Shown here: in pieces, positions 44,014 through 52,684 of the stretch
Position numbering within the stretch: the first letter of the stretch is position 1
How the letters are laid out: each line of letters opens with the position of its first letter
Source of the DNA: Rhizobiaceae bacterium MnEN-MB40S
GTDB taxonomy: Bacteria; Pseudomonadota; Alphaproteobacteria; Rhizobiales; Rhizobiaceae
NCBI GenBank assembly: GCA_024343425.1
Contig: BRLC01000026.1
Coordinates: 1-64,000 of the forward strand
Length of the DNA stretch: 64,000 bases
Direction: 5' to 3'
Notes under the pieces: model-generated
Told to the model about the DNA's origin: nothing
Seen by the model: the letters and a program-made list of their open reading frames with translations, nothing else
Database searches by the model: none
Made by a program: the position numbers and the translations under genes

Positions 44014-45423
44014 CTAGTTGTTGACCGGAACCACGTCGTCCATGCCGACAGGCGCGATCTGCTGATCCGGCACTTCCGGCGTTGAATCGGAACGCTTGAT
44101 CTCGTGACCGGCGCGCTGCAGGGTCCGCTCGTGCTTCTTGGCTGCATCCGTCAGAGCCTGCTCCACCGTCTTCGAACCGGAGACGGCGTTGGAGACTTCC
44201 TCCTGAAGCTGGTCAAGCAGCACCGGATATTCCGGCAGGTGCCAGTAGTCGTTGAGATACTGCAAGGCCTTCGAGAACTGAGCATTATAACTGTTCAGTC
44301 CCTGCCAGTCGGGGCTCTCGAGAACCGCCTTCAGACCGGTCTGGCAGACCGCGGCGTATCGCTCCTGCTGCTCGGGCTGAAAGTACCACTCCATGAACTT
44401 GACGAGTTCGGGAAGCTTCTCGGAATATTTGTTGATGCCCATGCCCTGGCCACCGACCGAGAACTGCCGGCGGAACTTGCCGTCGCGGCCGACGGCGCCC
44501 GGCAGGATGCCGAAGCCGGTATCCTTGGCGAACTTGTTGACTTCCGGATCGGCGTTGGAGCCGTTGAAGTAGAACCACTGCATGGCCATCGCGAGCTGGC
44601 CCTGCTGGAAGGCGGCGTTGACTTCGTCGAAGCCCCAGTTGCCGCTTCCGGGCGGACCATACTGGAACATGTCGACATAGGCCTGCACGCCATCAATGGA
44701 GGCCGGCGAATTGAGATAGCCCTGAACTTCAAAGGTTTCGGGGTTGTATAGCTCGCCGCCGAAGGACCACAGAAACGAGTTGGACGCAGTTGTGGCGAAG
44801 TCGTATTCGCGACCGCCCATCTGGCCCCAGCCATAGAGGCCTTCGTCCGGACGCGTAAAGAACTCCGCGACTTCCTTGGCTTCCTGATAGGTTTCGGGGA
44901 CCCTGAGGTCTCGACCGTATTTTTCCTTGAAAGCCGCCTGCTCATCCGGATTTTCGAACAGGTCCTTGCGATACATCAGGCCATAGGCGTCCTGGTTGGC
45001 CGGCAAGCCGTAGAATTCGCCTGAACCGTCCGGATATTCGCCGTACTGCGACAAAGACGAAGCGGGAAAGATCTCGGCGCTGAGATAGTCCGAATCGGCG
45101 AAGATATCGTTGATCTTGACGGCGTGGCCGCCACCGGCGAATTCAGCCGTCGACTGGCTGTCCCACATGGCGAAGTCGAAAGCGTCGCCCTGGATTGCAA
45201 ACTCTGAAGCGATCTTGTTGTGCCATTCCGGGCCGTATGGAACGAGTGCGGGGACGATCGAGACCGATTTGTCGGGATAGTCCTTGGCGATCTCGACCAA
45301 TGCGTCGGCGCAGGTTCCCGCATGCCAGACGAATGTCAGCTCGGTGTCGGCGTTCGCGCTTGTCGAAGCCGCGGATGCGGCGATCACGGCGGCCGACGCC
45401 ATGAGAGTGTGGCGCAATTTCAT
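44014..45423 (-). CDS. ABC sugar/polyol importer substrate-binding protein (family 1)
   Basis: A 469-aa extracellular binding protein with a Sec signal (MKLRHTLMASAAVIAASAASTSANA, cleavage near 25). The mature part begins DTELTFVWHAGTC and has the MalE/UgpB-like pattern: YGLPANQDAYGLMYRKDLFENPDE, and FQQGQLAMAMQWFYFNG. It delivers substrate to the two permeases downstream. It starts the minus-strand operon, with 337 nt to the divergent DeoR gene. Confidence 0.92.
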   Translation of the reverse strand: MKLRHTLMASAAVIAASAASTSANADTELTFVWHAGTCADALVEIAKDYPDKSVSIVPALVPYGPEWHNKIASEFAIQGDAFDFAMWDSQSTAEFAGGGHAVKINDIFADSDYLSAEIFPASSLSQYGEYPDGSGEFYGLPANQDAYGLMYRKDLFENPDEQAAFKEKYGRDLRVPETYQEAKEVAEFFTRPDEGLYGWGQMGGREYDFATTASNSFLWSFGGELYNPETFEVQGYLNSPASIDGVQAYVDMFQYGPPGSGNWGFDEVNAAFQQGQLAMAMQWFYFNGSNADPEVNKFAKDTGFGILPGAVGRDGKFRRQFSVGGQGMGINKYSEKLPELVKFMEWYFQPEQQERYAAVCQTGLKAVLESPDWQGLNSYNAQFSKALQYLNDYWHLPEYPVLLDQLQEEVSNAVSGSKTVEQALTDAAKKHERTLQRAGHEIKRSDSTPEVPDQQIAPVGMDDVVPVNN

Positions 45424-45760
45424 TTCTGATACTCCTCCTGATTTGGATTAGAGCGTGACTTGTTCCTACTCCCGCCAGCTCTAAAATAACGACGGCAACC
45501 TAACATCATTTCGTGATATTGATCAATTATTTTGTTAGTAAAAACAGAAAAATGTTAACCGACCTTCGAACTCATTTAGTAGAGAAATAATCGTTATCGC
45601 ACTGATATAACTAACTTTATTTTGTATTTTTTGTGTAAACCTCCAATCAATATGCAACAAACTCGGTTATCCACAAACCCACTTTATGCTGGACTTTTAA
45701 CAAAATCTGCGAGATGAACTTAAAAAATGTTAAAACGAGAGACAGGCTGCGAGGAGACCT
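45424..45760. promoter_or_regulatory. AT-rich divergent control region of the DeoR sugar locus
   Basis: This 337-nt stretch holds no gene and is far more AT-rich than its flanks. It contains two direct copies of AAAAATGTTAA (45548-45558 and 45723-45733), close to the DeoR start at one end and about 130 nt from the binding-protein start at the other. These are candidate DeoR operators. A single DnaA-box-like TTATCCACA (45667-45675) is present. Promoters for both directions must lie here. Confidence 0.5.
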
Positions 45761-46549
45761 TTGAGCGCTATCGAAACAGTTGAGTCCATGTCGAAATCAG
45801 AACGGCGTAGGATGAAGATCCTGCAGCTGCTGATGGAAGGCAGCTCGGTCCAGATCAAGGATCTGGCCGACATGCTGGATGTGAGCCTGATGACGGTTCA
45901 TCGCGACCTCAACCACCTCGATCGGGAGGGGCTGGTGCGGCGCGTGCGCGGATCGGTTTCGGCGGAGAAGTCGCTGCTGTTCGAAAGCAGCTACAACTAC
46001 CGCGGCAAGAAGCAGCTCGAGGAAAAGAAAGCGCTGGCCAAGGCGGCCGTTGGAAAGATCGAACCCGGCAACGCCGTCGTGTGCGACGACAGCACCACCA
46101 CCTACCACATCTGCGATTATATCGATGCGGTGACGCCGCTGACCGTGCTGACCAACGCTGTGCCAGTTCTGGAAACGCTGCGAAGCAAGCCGGATGTCGA
46201 CCTGATTGCGCTCGGCGGGCGCTACCACCGCGGCTACAACGCCTATTTCGGGACAAGTTGCGAACAGGCGATCAAATCCTACCATGTCGATCTCGCCATC
46301 ATGTCGACGACGACAATCCAGGGGCTGTCGCTCTACACCCAGGACGAACAGGTGTTGCGGGCGAAGAAGGCGATGATGAGCATTGCGCGCAAGAAAATTC
46401 TGCTCGCCGACGCCACGAAGTTCCACTTCAGCGCACTCAACTATGTAGCGGACGTCACCGAATTCGACCTGGTCCTTCTGACCGGGCCCATTCCACAGGA
46501 GAACATCGATCTGCTGACTGAAGCAAAGGTCGAATTCGAAATCGTCTGA
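45761..46549 (+). CDS. DeoR/GlpR family transcriptional repressor
   Basis: A 262-aa DeoR-type regulator. The N-terminal helix-turn-helix (about 10-70) reads MKILQLLMEGSSVQIKDLADMLDVSLMTVHRDLNHLDREGLVRRVRGS. The C-terminal sugar-phosphate sensor (about 85-245) has the isomerase-like VVCDDSTTTYHICDYI. TTG 45761 is used if the GAGGAG at 45751-45756 is the ribosome site; ATG 45788 is the alternative. It is divergent from the importer operon and upstream of the DhnA aldolase, and probably responds to a phosphorylated intermediate made by DhaKL. Confidence 0.9.
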   Translation: MSAIETVESMSKSERRRMKILQLLMEGSSVQIKDLADMLDVSLMTVHRDLNHLDREGLVRRVRGSVSAEKSLLFESSYNYRGKKQLEEKKALAKAAVGKIEPGNAVVCDDSTTTYHICDYIDAVTPLTVLTNAVPVLETLRSKPDVDLIALGGRYHRGYNAYFGTSCEQAIKSYHVDLAIMSTTTIQGLSLYTQDEQVLRAKKAMMSIARKKILLADATKFHFSALNYVADVTEFDLVLLTGPIPQENIDLLTEAKVEFEIV

Positions 46550-46586
46550 AACCAGATCAACCCATCAAGTCGGGAGGAGACCCATC

Positions 46587-47372
46587 ATGTCGGAAATCGG
46601 AAAAGCACGACGGCTCGCGCGCCTGTTCAACGAAAAGTCGGGACGAATGCTGTGCGTTCCCATGGACCACGGAATGCAGGTCGGACCGATCGCCGGCATC
46701 CAGAACCCGGAACCGCTGATCGACGCGGTTGTGGAGGCGGGAGTCGATGCAGTGATCATCAATCCGGGCCTCTACATCCGTTACCATGAACGTTTCGCCA
46801 ATGGGCCTGCGATCATCCTGCGGCTCGACCAGACCACCATGTGGCGAACCGGAACCAAAACCGGCTATGCCGACACCCATACGCGGCAGGTGGCGACGGT
46901 GCGAGAAGCCGTGCAGATGGGAGCCGAGGCTGTGATCAGCTACCTCTTTACCTGCAACAACGACCCGGCGGAGGAAACGCGCTGCTTCGAGATTTGCGGG
47001 GCTATCGCCAGCGAGTGCCGGGAATGGGGCATGGTCCATGTCATCGAGGCGATGGCGGCCAAAGGCGGGTTCGCAACCACGGAGGATCCCGATGTCGTCG
47101 GCCTCAATTGCCGGATCGCAGGCGAGATGGGCGCTGATATCATCAAGACCGACTGGTGCGGCGCGAAGGGTTTCAAGGCTGTCGCCAAGCAGTCCCTCGC
47201 GCCGGTGGCTGTCGCTGGCGGCGCCACAGAAGGCGACGACGCGGCGCTGTTCGATTTCGCCTCATCGGCGGTAAAGAACGGCGCGAAGGGCATCATCTTC
47301 GGCCGCAACGTATTCCAGCGCCAAAACGTCAAGGAAATCCTCTCCGGCCTTCGGGATATCGTTCACGGTTAG
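46587..47372 (+). CDS. DhnA/LsrF family class I aldolase
   Basis: A 261-aa class I aldolase of the fructose-bisphosphate aldolase DhnA group. The phosphate and Schiff-base sites are recognisable: VPMDHGMQVGP (24-34), the likely Schiff-base lysine K187 in DIIKTDW, VAVAGGATEGDD and GIIFGRNVFQR near the end. It is a distant paralogue of the LsrF protein at 37.1 kb. AGGAGA precedes the ATG, 37 nt after the DeoR gene. It probably cleaves a phosphorylated ketose to DHAP and a short aldehyde. Confidence 0.88.
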   Translation: MSEIGKARRLARLFNEKSGRMLCVPMDHGMQVGPIAGIQNPEPLIDAVVEAGVDAVIINPGLYIRYHERFANGPAIILRLDQTTMWRTGTKTGYADTHTRQVATVREAVQMGAEAVISYLFTCNNDPAEETRCFEICGAIASECREWGMVHVIEAMAAKGGFATTEDPDVVGLNCRIAGEMGADIIKTDWCGAKGFKAVAKQSLAPVAVAGGATEGDDAALFDFASSAVKNGAKGIIFGRNVFQRQNVKEILSGLRDIVHG

Positions 47373-47690
47373 GGCGCCAACAAGAACCGAAGCCCCTAAG
47401 CGCGCTTGACGGATTGAATTGGCGCAGTTTCGCCGTTGGACCGGTGTCGCAGCCTGCATGGTGTTGATTTTCACCGAGAACTGGCTCTGAATCACATTTG
47501 CTGCTGTTGGATGCCGGCCTTTCGCTGATTCACTGGAGGATCAGGATATGCGACATCGATTTCCGCGCACGAGCCTCGTGCTTGACGGCTTTTCAGTAGA
47601 TGTGCATGTCGGTTGACTGCCGCCTTTGCCATCACTTAGTGCTTGGTGCAACTTTGCCCGAACTGGATCCGAGGTGTTGAGGTGTAAAGC
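47373..47690. other. Intergenic region with short reading frame and palindrome
   Basis: No convincing gene lies in these 318 nt. A 22-codon frame at 47548-47616 (MRHRFPRTSLVLDGFSVDVH..) follows a GGAGGA ribosome-like site; it could be a leader peptide or chance. Inside it is the perfect palindrome GCACGAG-C-CTCGTGC (47567-47581), a possible operator for the lactonase gene. GAGGTG lies ahead of the lactonase ATG. Confidence 0.35.
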
Positions 47691-48803
47691 ATGAATAAAA
47701 AGCAGCTTGTCTTTATCGGTGGGCTCAATCGCGAAGCTCCATATTTTCAGGGCGCGCGCGGCGTGGGTCTCTCGGTCTTCAGTTTTGACGATCAGTCTCT
47801 GGAAACGACCTTGCTCGCCGAATATGGCGGCATCGACAATCCCAGCTATCTCTCCGTGAATGACGACGGCTCCCGGATCTATGCCAATTCCGAAATCTTC
47901 GGCTGGCCTGAAGGTCTGGTGACCGCGCTTGCATTCGATCGCGCAACGAACACGCTCTCCCATATCAACATGCATGCGACGCTCGGCAGCATCACCGCGC
48001 ACAACATGATAACCCGCGATGGCTCGAAGCTGCTCGTTTCGAACTACGCGATGGGCGACGGCGGCCCCGACCGGTCACTTGTTGTTTTTGGACTGAGCGA
48101 CGACGGAGCCCTGACAAGCGTCCTTTCAGCCATCGCACATGTCGGAACAGGACCGGATCCGGAGCGTCAGGAACGTAGCCACGCCCACAGCCTCACTGAA
48201 TTGAAGACGGGCGGCGTCGCCGTTGCCTGCGATCTAGGTCTGGACATGCTGATCGCCTACCGGCTTGATCCGGACGGATCGCTTTCCCGGCTTGACGAGT
48301 TGAAAATGGCGCCTGGCTCCGGTCCACGGCATCTGGCGTTGCATCCAGACGGAAAGTTGATCTTCGTCATCAACGAACTGAACTCGACAATCTGCTCGCT
48401 GCGTATCGATGGTGAAACAGGCGCAATGAGCCTGCTCGACACACAGTCGGCCGCCGATGCGAGCCAGCCGGACGTCGAGAACCATTGCGCCGATCTGCAG
48501 ATATCGCCGGACGGCCGGTTCCTTTACGGATCGAACCGCGGACACGACACGGTGGTGGTCTTTTCGGTCGATGCGGAAAACGGAAAACTGGCCTTGATCG
48601 GTCACGCGCCATGCGGCGGGGCGACGCCGCGCAATCTCGGCATGTCCCCGGACGGCGCTTTCGTGTTTTCCGCAAACCAGAACGCCGACCGGGTTACGAT
48701 CTTCCGTCGCAATGAAGACACCGGAGAATTGACCGATACTGGTAAGGCGATTGAAACCGGCACGCCGATGTGCGTCAAATTTGCCCGGACGCCGCTTGCC
48801 TGA
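47691..48803 (+). CDS. Lactonase family protein (6-phosphogluconolactonase-type beta-propeller)
   Basis: A 370-aa seven-bladed propeller of the Pgl/carboxy-muconate cyclase-like family. Repeating blade ends include PSYLSVNDDGSRIYAN, GPRHLALHPDGKLIFVINELNSTI, CADLQISPDGRFLYGSNRGHD and TPRNLGMSPDGAFVFSANQNADRV. No signal peptide is seen. Relatives hydrolyse sugar lactones. It is convergent with the IclR gene (3-nt gap), so it may belong with the DeoR locus or be separately expressed. Confidence 0.88.
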   Translation: MNKKQLVFIGGLNREAPYFQGARGVGLSVFSFDDQSLETTLLAEYGGIDNPSYLSVNDDGSRIYANSEIFGWPEGLVTALAFDRATNTLSHINMHATLGSITAHNMITRDGSKLLVSNYAMGDGGPDRSLVVFGLSDDGALTSVLSAIAHVGTGPDPERQERSHAHSLTELKTGGVAVACDLGLDMLIAYRLDPDGSLSRLDELKMAPGSGPRHLALHPDGKLIFVINELNSTICSLRIDGETGAMSLLDTQSAADASQPDVENHCADLQISPDGRFLYGSNRGHDTVVVFSVDAENGKLALIGHAPCGGATPRNLGMSPDGAFVFSANQNADRVTIFRRNEDTGELTDTGKAIETGTPMCVKFARTPLA

Positions 48804-48806
48804 GGG

Positions 48807-49649
48807 TCAGTCTGTCGACAATGGAAATTCGGGGCGGCGCAATCTGCCGCCAAGCTCGCGCGACAGCGTGTCGGCGCATTCGAACAGACGCTGCTCCGCC
48901 TCGGCGAGTTGGACTTCATTTTCCACCCAGACAAGGTAGGGCATGGTCAGCGCCGCCTGCGCGTCGCCGCTGGAATCAACGATCGGAAAACTTACGTCCG
49001 TGATTCCACGCAGTGTCTCGTCGCTGACGCACTCGTAGCCGCGCCGGTTGACGTCCGCAATTCTGTCAATCAGCGGCTTCGGGTCCTCGCCCCGCTCGCG
49101 CAATGCTCCGCTCAGGGCCTCTTCCAGGGAACAGCGCACCGATGACGGCTGGAAAGCGATCAGGGTGCGGCCCGAGGCGGTTTTGAGCAGAGGACGCTGG
49201 GTTCCAAGTCTGACGCGGAAACCGATAGGCGCAGGATTGTCAGAGACCACGACGACGCGGGTCGTCCAGCCGTCGAGGACCGAAATGATGACGACCTGTT
49301 CCACCTGCATCGCAAGGCGATCGAGCACGGGGTGAGCCGCCTGGATAAGCCGGCGGATCGGAAGGTGATTGCTGGCGAGATCGAACAGCTTCAGCGACAG
49401 TCGAAAGGCGTCGTCTCCGGGGCCGCGCACAACATAGCCGCGCCTCTCCAGCGACATCACGACGCGATACACTTCCTGGACCGAGCGGTTGAGTTTCTGG
49501 GCGATCTGGCTGAGTATCAGGCCTTCAGACTGGAGCGCCAGAAGTTCCAGGATGTCGAGCCCCTTCTCGAGCGCCGGCGCCCGGTAGGACGACGTTACGG
49601 AGGGTGCCGACTGGGCCTTTCGGGCGGAAGTTTCCTTGACGCTGCTCAT
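48807..49649 (-). CDS. IclR family transcriptional regulator
   Basis: A 280-aa IclR regulator from ATG 49649 behind GGAAGG. The winged helix (about 25-90) contains ALEKGLDILELLALQSEGLILSQIAQKLNRSVQEVYRVVMSLERRGYV. The effector domain (about 100-260) contains RPLLKTASGRTLIAFQ. It is divergent from the deacylase/dehydratase/amidohydrolase operon and likely controls it and the ribose-type importer beyond. Confidence 0.92.
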   Translation of the reverse strand: MSSVKETSARKAQSAPSVTSSYRAPALEKGLDILELLALQSEGLILSQIAQKLNRSVQEVYRVVMSLERRGYVVRGPGDDAFRLSLKLFDLASNHLPIRRLIQAAHPVLDRLAMQVEQVVIISVLDGWTTRVVVVSDNPAPIGFRVRLGTQRPLLKTASGRTLIAFQPSSVRCSLEEALSGALRERGEDPKPLIDRIADVNRRGYECVSDETLRGITDVSFPIVDSSGDAQAALTMPYLVWVENEVQLAEAEQRLFECADTLSRELGGRLRRPEFPLSTD

Positions 49650-49678
49650 CCGTCCTTCCCTAATAAGTCGAGGCGCTG

Positions 49679-49710
49679 GATACCAGTAAAAATTCACTGT
49701 TGCTAGTATC
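49679..49710. promoter_or_regulatory. Candidate IclR operator
   Basis: Nested inverted repeats lie 30 nt upstream of the IclR start: outer GATAC/GTATC arms (49679-49683, 49706-49710) and inner CAGT/ACTG (49684-49687 region). Downstream, TAAACGATA (49716-49724) resembles TATACGATA (57493-57501) in front of the importer's binding protein. By-eye prediction. Confidence 0.4.
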
Positions 49711-49823
49711 ATAAATAAACGATAGTTTTCATATAGAAAAAATGAAGCCGCTTTTGCAAGGCGGGATCGTTTGAGGGCGTAACCGATTTCGCATGGTTCG
49801 GAGACGCTGGGAGGGGAGTTTCC

Positions 49824-50828
49824 GTGGGCAGCAAAGTCGGCGACACCGATATCGACTTCAACATTGACGGCAAGCAGACGGGTTTCCTGCGCCTACCTTA
49901 CTCCGAACATGACGACGCCTGGGGCGTCATTCCCGTCCCGATCGCCGTGATCCGCAACGGGGACGGTCCTACCGTGATCCTCCAGGGCGGCAATCACGGC
50001 GACGAATATGAAGGTCCGATCGTGCTTGGAGAGATCATACGCGATCTCGATCCCGAGAGCGTCAACGGCCGCCTGATCATCGTCCCGGCGCTCAATCTAC
50101 CGGCTGTCCAGGCGGGCTCGCGTGTTTCGCCGATAGACGGTCTCAACCTGAACCGCACCTTTCCCGGCGATCCTTCGGGATCGCCGACGCAGCAACTTTC
50201 CTCCTGGGTCAACGACGAACTCTTTCCGATAGCCGACGCGTTCGTCGATCTGCATTCCGGCGGGTCTTCCCTGTCGATCGTCCCGAGCGCCATCGTCGAA
50301 CCCTCGGACGATCCTTCCTTGACCGCGCGCAACCACGAGGCCGTCGCTGCTTTCGATGCGCCGATGAGCGTTGTCATTTCGAACCGCGGAGACACCCGCA
50401 CGTCGACTGCTTCGGCGGTGCGCGCAGGATTGGTAACGGTCGGCACGGAAATGGCCGGCGCCGGCACGGTTTCCCCGGAGGCGGTGAAACTCTGTCGTCG
50501 CGGAGTGAATAATCTGTTGCATCATTTTGGCGTTCTCAAATCGGCGAACACATCGCCGCCGGCAATGGGAACGGAACAGGTTTTCCATGAACTCGGACCG
50601 AACGCGCATGTGCTGACGGAGGACGCCGGCGTATTCGAATCCTTTCATGCTCTGGGATCCCGCGTCCGCGCGGGAGAGGCGGCCGGACGCGTGCATTCGC
50701 TCAGCGATCCGCGCAAACCGCCTGTGGAACTGACCTTCGGGGCCGACGGGGTGGTCTACGGTCTTCGTCATCCGGGCCGCGTTCGCCCGGGCAATTGCTG
50801 CGCTGTTGTCGCCTCACCATGTGTATGA
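49824..50828 (+). CDS. Succinylglutamate desuccinylase/aspartoacylase family deacylase (DoeB-like)
   Basis: A 334-aa zinc hydrolase of the M14-like deacylase family. Zinc ligands H58 and E61 lie in GGNHGDEYEGP, and H144 in DLHSGG; N110-R111 are in LNLNRTFPG. It starts at GTG 49824 behind GGAGGGG. The closest relatives I can place are DoeB/EutE-type N-acetyl-diaminobutyrate deacetylases of ectoine breakdown. The next gene is a threonine-dehydratase-like enzyme, as EutB is. However, ectoine hydrolase, transporter and EnuR are not present here, so an N-acylated hydroxy-amino acid is a better general guess. Confidence 0.85.
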   Translation: MGSKVGDTDIDFNIDGKQTGFLRLPYSEHDDAWGVIPVPIAVIRNGDGPTVILQGGNHGDEYEGPIVLGEIIRDLDPESVNGRLIIVPALNLPAVQAGSRVSPIDGLNLNRTFPGDPSGSPTQQLSSWVNDELFPIADAFVDLHSGGSSLSIVPSAIVEPSDDPSLTARNHEAVAAFDAPMSVVISNRGDTRTSTASAVRAGLVTVGTEMAGAGTVSPEAVKLCRRGVNNLLHHFGVLKSANTSPPAMGTEQVFHELGPNAHVLTEDAGVFESFHALGSRVRAGEAAGRVHSLSDPRKPPVELTFGADGVVYGLRHPGRVRPGNCCAVVASPCV

Positions 50829-50829
50829 C

Positions 50830-51780
50830 ATGAAAGTATCACTCGACGATATCAGACAGGCGCAAACACGCATTGCGCCGCATATCAGAAAAACGCCGCT
50901 CATGGAGGCGACGACGGTCGCCGAGTCGCCAACCCCGGCGCGTCTCTGGCTGAAACTGGAGAACCTGCAGGTCACCGGCTCCTTCAAGGCGCGGGGCGCG
51001 ACCAGCAAACTTCTCACGTTGCCGCCGGATGAGCTTGCGGCCGGCGTCGTAACGGCCTCCGGCGGAAATCACGGCCTTGCGACGGCCCGCGCAGCGACCA
51101 TGGCGAAAGTGCCGGCAACCATCTACGTCCCGGAGAATGTCGCGCCCTACAAAGTCGACAAGCTGCGGTCAATGGGCGCGAAAGTGATCGTCACCGGTTC
51201 GGTCTGGAACGAGACCAACCGGTTTGCGACCGCATTCGCGGAAGAAACCGGCGCTGCGTATTTCCACCCCTTCGCCGATCCGGCCGTGGTGGCCGGGCAA
51301 GGCTCCCTGGCGCTGGAAATCCTGGAAGAGCGGCCGGGTCTCGCTGCAGTCCTCATCGCCATCGGAGGCGGCGGGCTCATCACCGGAATGGCGATAGCCC
51401 TGAAAGCGCTCAAACCTTCGATCCGCATAGTAGGCGTCGAACCGGTGGGCTGTCCCACCTTTCATGCCTCCATCGAGGCCGGACATGTGGTTCCTGTCGA
51501 AAAGGTGACGACTCGCGTCGCCACAATGGCCTGCGCCGAAACGGATACGGAGGTTTTCGCACTCTCCCGCAGTCTGATCGACGAAGTCGTGCTCATCGAG
51601 GACGAGGACATGGTTTCAGCCGCGCGCTATCTGTGGTCGGAATTCGGTCTCGCCGCGGATTTGAGCGGCGCCGCCGCTATCGCCGCATTGCGCACCGGGC
51701 GCGTTGCGTTCTCCGAAGGCGACGAGGTCTGTGCGCTGGTGTGCGGCGCCGGCACGGAAGGCATCCCCGGTGGGCGGTGA
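50830..51780 (+). CDS. Threonine/serine dehydratase-like PLP enzyme
   Basis: A 316-aa fold-type II PLP enzyme from ATG 50830, 1 nt after the deacylase stop. The PLP lysine is K53 in VTGSFKARGA. SGGNHG and the phosphate-binding IGGGGLITG are typical. There is no C-terminal ACT domain, so it is a catabolic (TdcB/EutB-like) type. It should deaminate a beta-hydroxy or related amino acid released by the deacylase. It overlaps the amidohydrolase gene by 11 nt. Confidence 0.9.
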   Translation: MKVSLDDIRQAQTRIAPHIRKTPLMEATTVAESPTPARLWLKLENLQVTGSFKARGATSKLLTLPPDELAAGVVTASGGNHGLATARAATMAKVPATIYVPENVAPYKVDKLRSMGAKVIVTGSVWNETNRFATAFAEETGAAYFHPFADPAVVAGQGSLALEILEERPGLAAVLIAIGGGGLITGMAIALKALKPSIRIVGVEPVGCPTFHASIEAGHVVPVEKVTTRVATMACAETDTEVFALSRSLIDEVVLIEDEDMVSAARYLWSEFGLAADLSGAAAIAALRTGRVAFSEGDEVCALVCGAGTEGIPGGR

Positions 51781-52675
51781 GACCTATCGCGGGCCAGTCA
51801 TAGACGCCCATCATCATCTGTGGGATCTACGCCTTGAGCGACACGCCTGGCTCGACTGGCCGAAACAAGGCGATGAACTTGCGCCGCTGCGGCGCAACTA
51901 TCTTGTCGAGGATTACCTCGAGGCTTCATCCGGATCGGGGATCGTCGCAAGCGTCCATGTTGAGGCGAACTGGGATCCGACCGATCCGCTCGGCGAGACC
52001 GAATGGCTTGACAGCCTCGAACGCCCGGCGGGCATCGCGGCCAGATACGTCGCCTACGCCGCGCTGGCAAGCGACAATGCTCAGGAAATCATCGAACGTC
52101 AGGCCGGGCATGAGCGCGTCGCCGGCATCCGCGAAATCATCTCCTGGCATCCCGACCCCGCCAAGGCCCGGGTGGAGCGAGGCGACCTGATGGAGGATGC
52201 GCGATGGCGCGCCGGGCTGACGCATGTGCAGAGCCACGGTCTCAGTTTCGACCTGCTGATATCGAGCCGCCAGCTCGATATGGCCTTGCGGTTGGCGCGG
52301 GATTTCCCGGATATGCAATTCGTCCTCAACCATTGCGGCAGTCCGATGGACCGTGACGCCGAGGGAATGGACCACTGGCGCGCATCGCTTCGCCGTCTTG
52401 CCGCGGCGGAAAATGTGAGCCTGAAGATTTCCGATCCCGTCGCCTATGACCCAGCATGGACGCGCGAAAGTCTGGCGGGCGTGATCCTTCACTGCATCGA
52501 CTGCTTCGACGCAGGGCGCTGCATGTTCGCCAGCGACCATCCGGTCGCCGGTCTGCATATCACATTTGATCACTGGCGCGCGCTTTTCAGCGACATCGTC
52601 GCCGATCTGTCGGAGGACGAAAAGCGTTCGCTTTTTTTTGACAACGCCCGGAAGATCTATCGCATTCCCGTCTGA
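51770..52675 (+). CDS. Amidohydrolase 2 family metal-dependent hydrolase/lactonase
   Basis: A 301-aa TIM-barrel hydrolase starting at GTG 51770, with GGAAGG ahead of it inside the dehydratase gene. Metal-site motifs are IDAHHHLWD (about 11-19), the histidines in VHVEANW, FVLNHCG and the terminal FASDHPVAG aspartate. The family includes fuconolactonase, pyrone-dicarboxylate lactonase and decarboxylases. It is the last gene of this three-gene operon and ends 9 nt from the convergent importer genes. Confidence 0.87.
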   Translation: MGGETYRGPVIDAHHHLWDLRLERHAWLDWPKQGDELAPLRRNYLVEDYLEASSGSGIVASVHVEANWDPTDPLGETEWLDSLERPAGIAARYVAYAALASDNAQEIIERQAGHERVAGIREIISWHPDPAKARVERGDLMEDARWRAGLTHVQSHGLSFDLLISSRQLDMALRLARDFPDMQFVLNHCGSPMDRDAEGMDHWRASLRRLAAAENVSLKISDPVAYDPAWTRESLAGVILHCIDCFDAGRCMFASDHPVAGLHITFDHWRALFSDIVADLSEDEKRSLFFDNARKIYRIPV

Positions 52676-52684
52676 TGACGACAG

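Noticed and set aside
45531..45540. FNR box near ATTGATCAAT
   Set aside because: The half-sites are directly joined without the 4-nt spacer, so it does not fit the consensus.
45667..45675. DnaA box TTATCCACA as a replication origin
   Set aside because: Only one perfect copy is present, with no iterons or rep/par genes nearby; the AT richness is explained by a divergent promoter.
49824..52675. Ectoine utilisation (eut/doe) operon
   Set aside because: Only DoeB-like and EutB-like enzymes are here; ectoine hydrolase, the later dehydrogenase steps, an ectoine transporter and EnuR/AsnC regulators are absent. The M24 protein at 26 kb is in a different locus.
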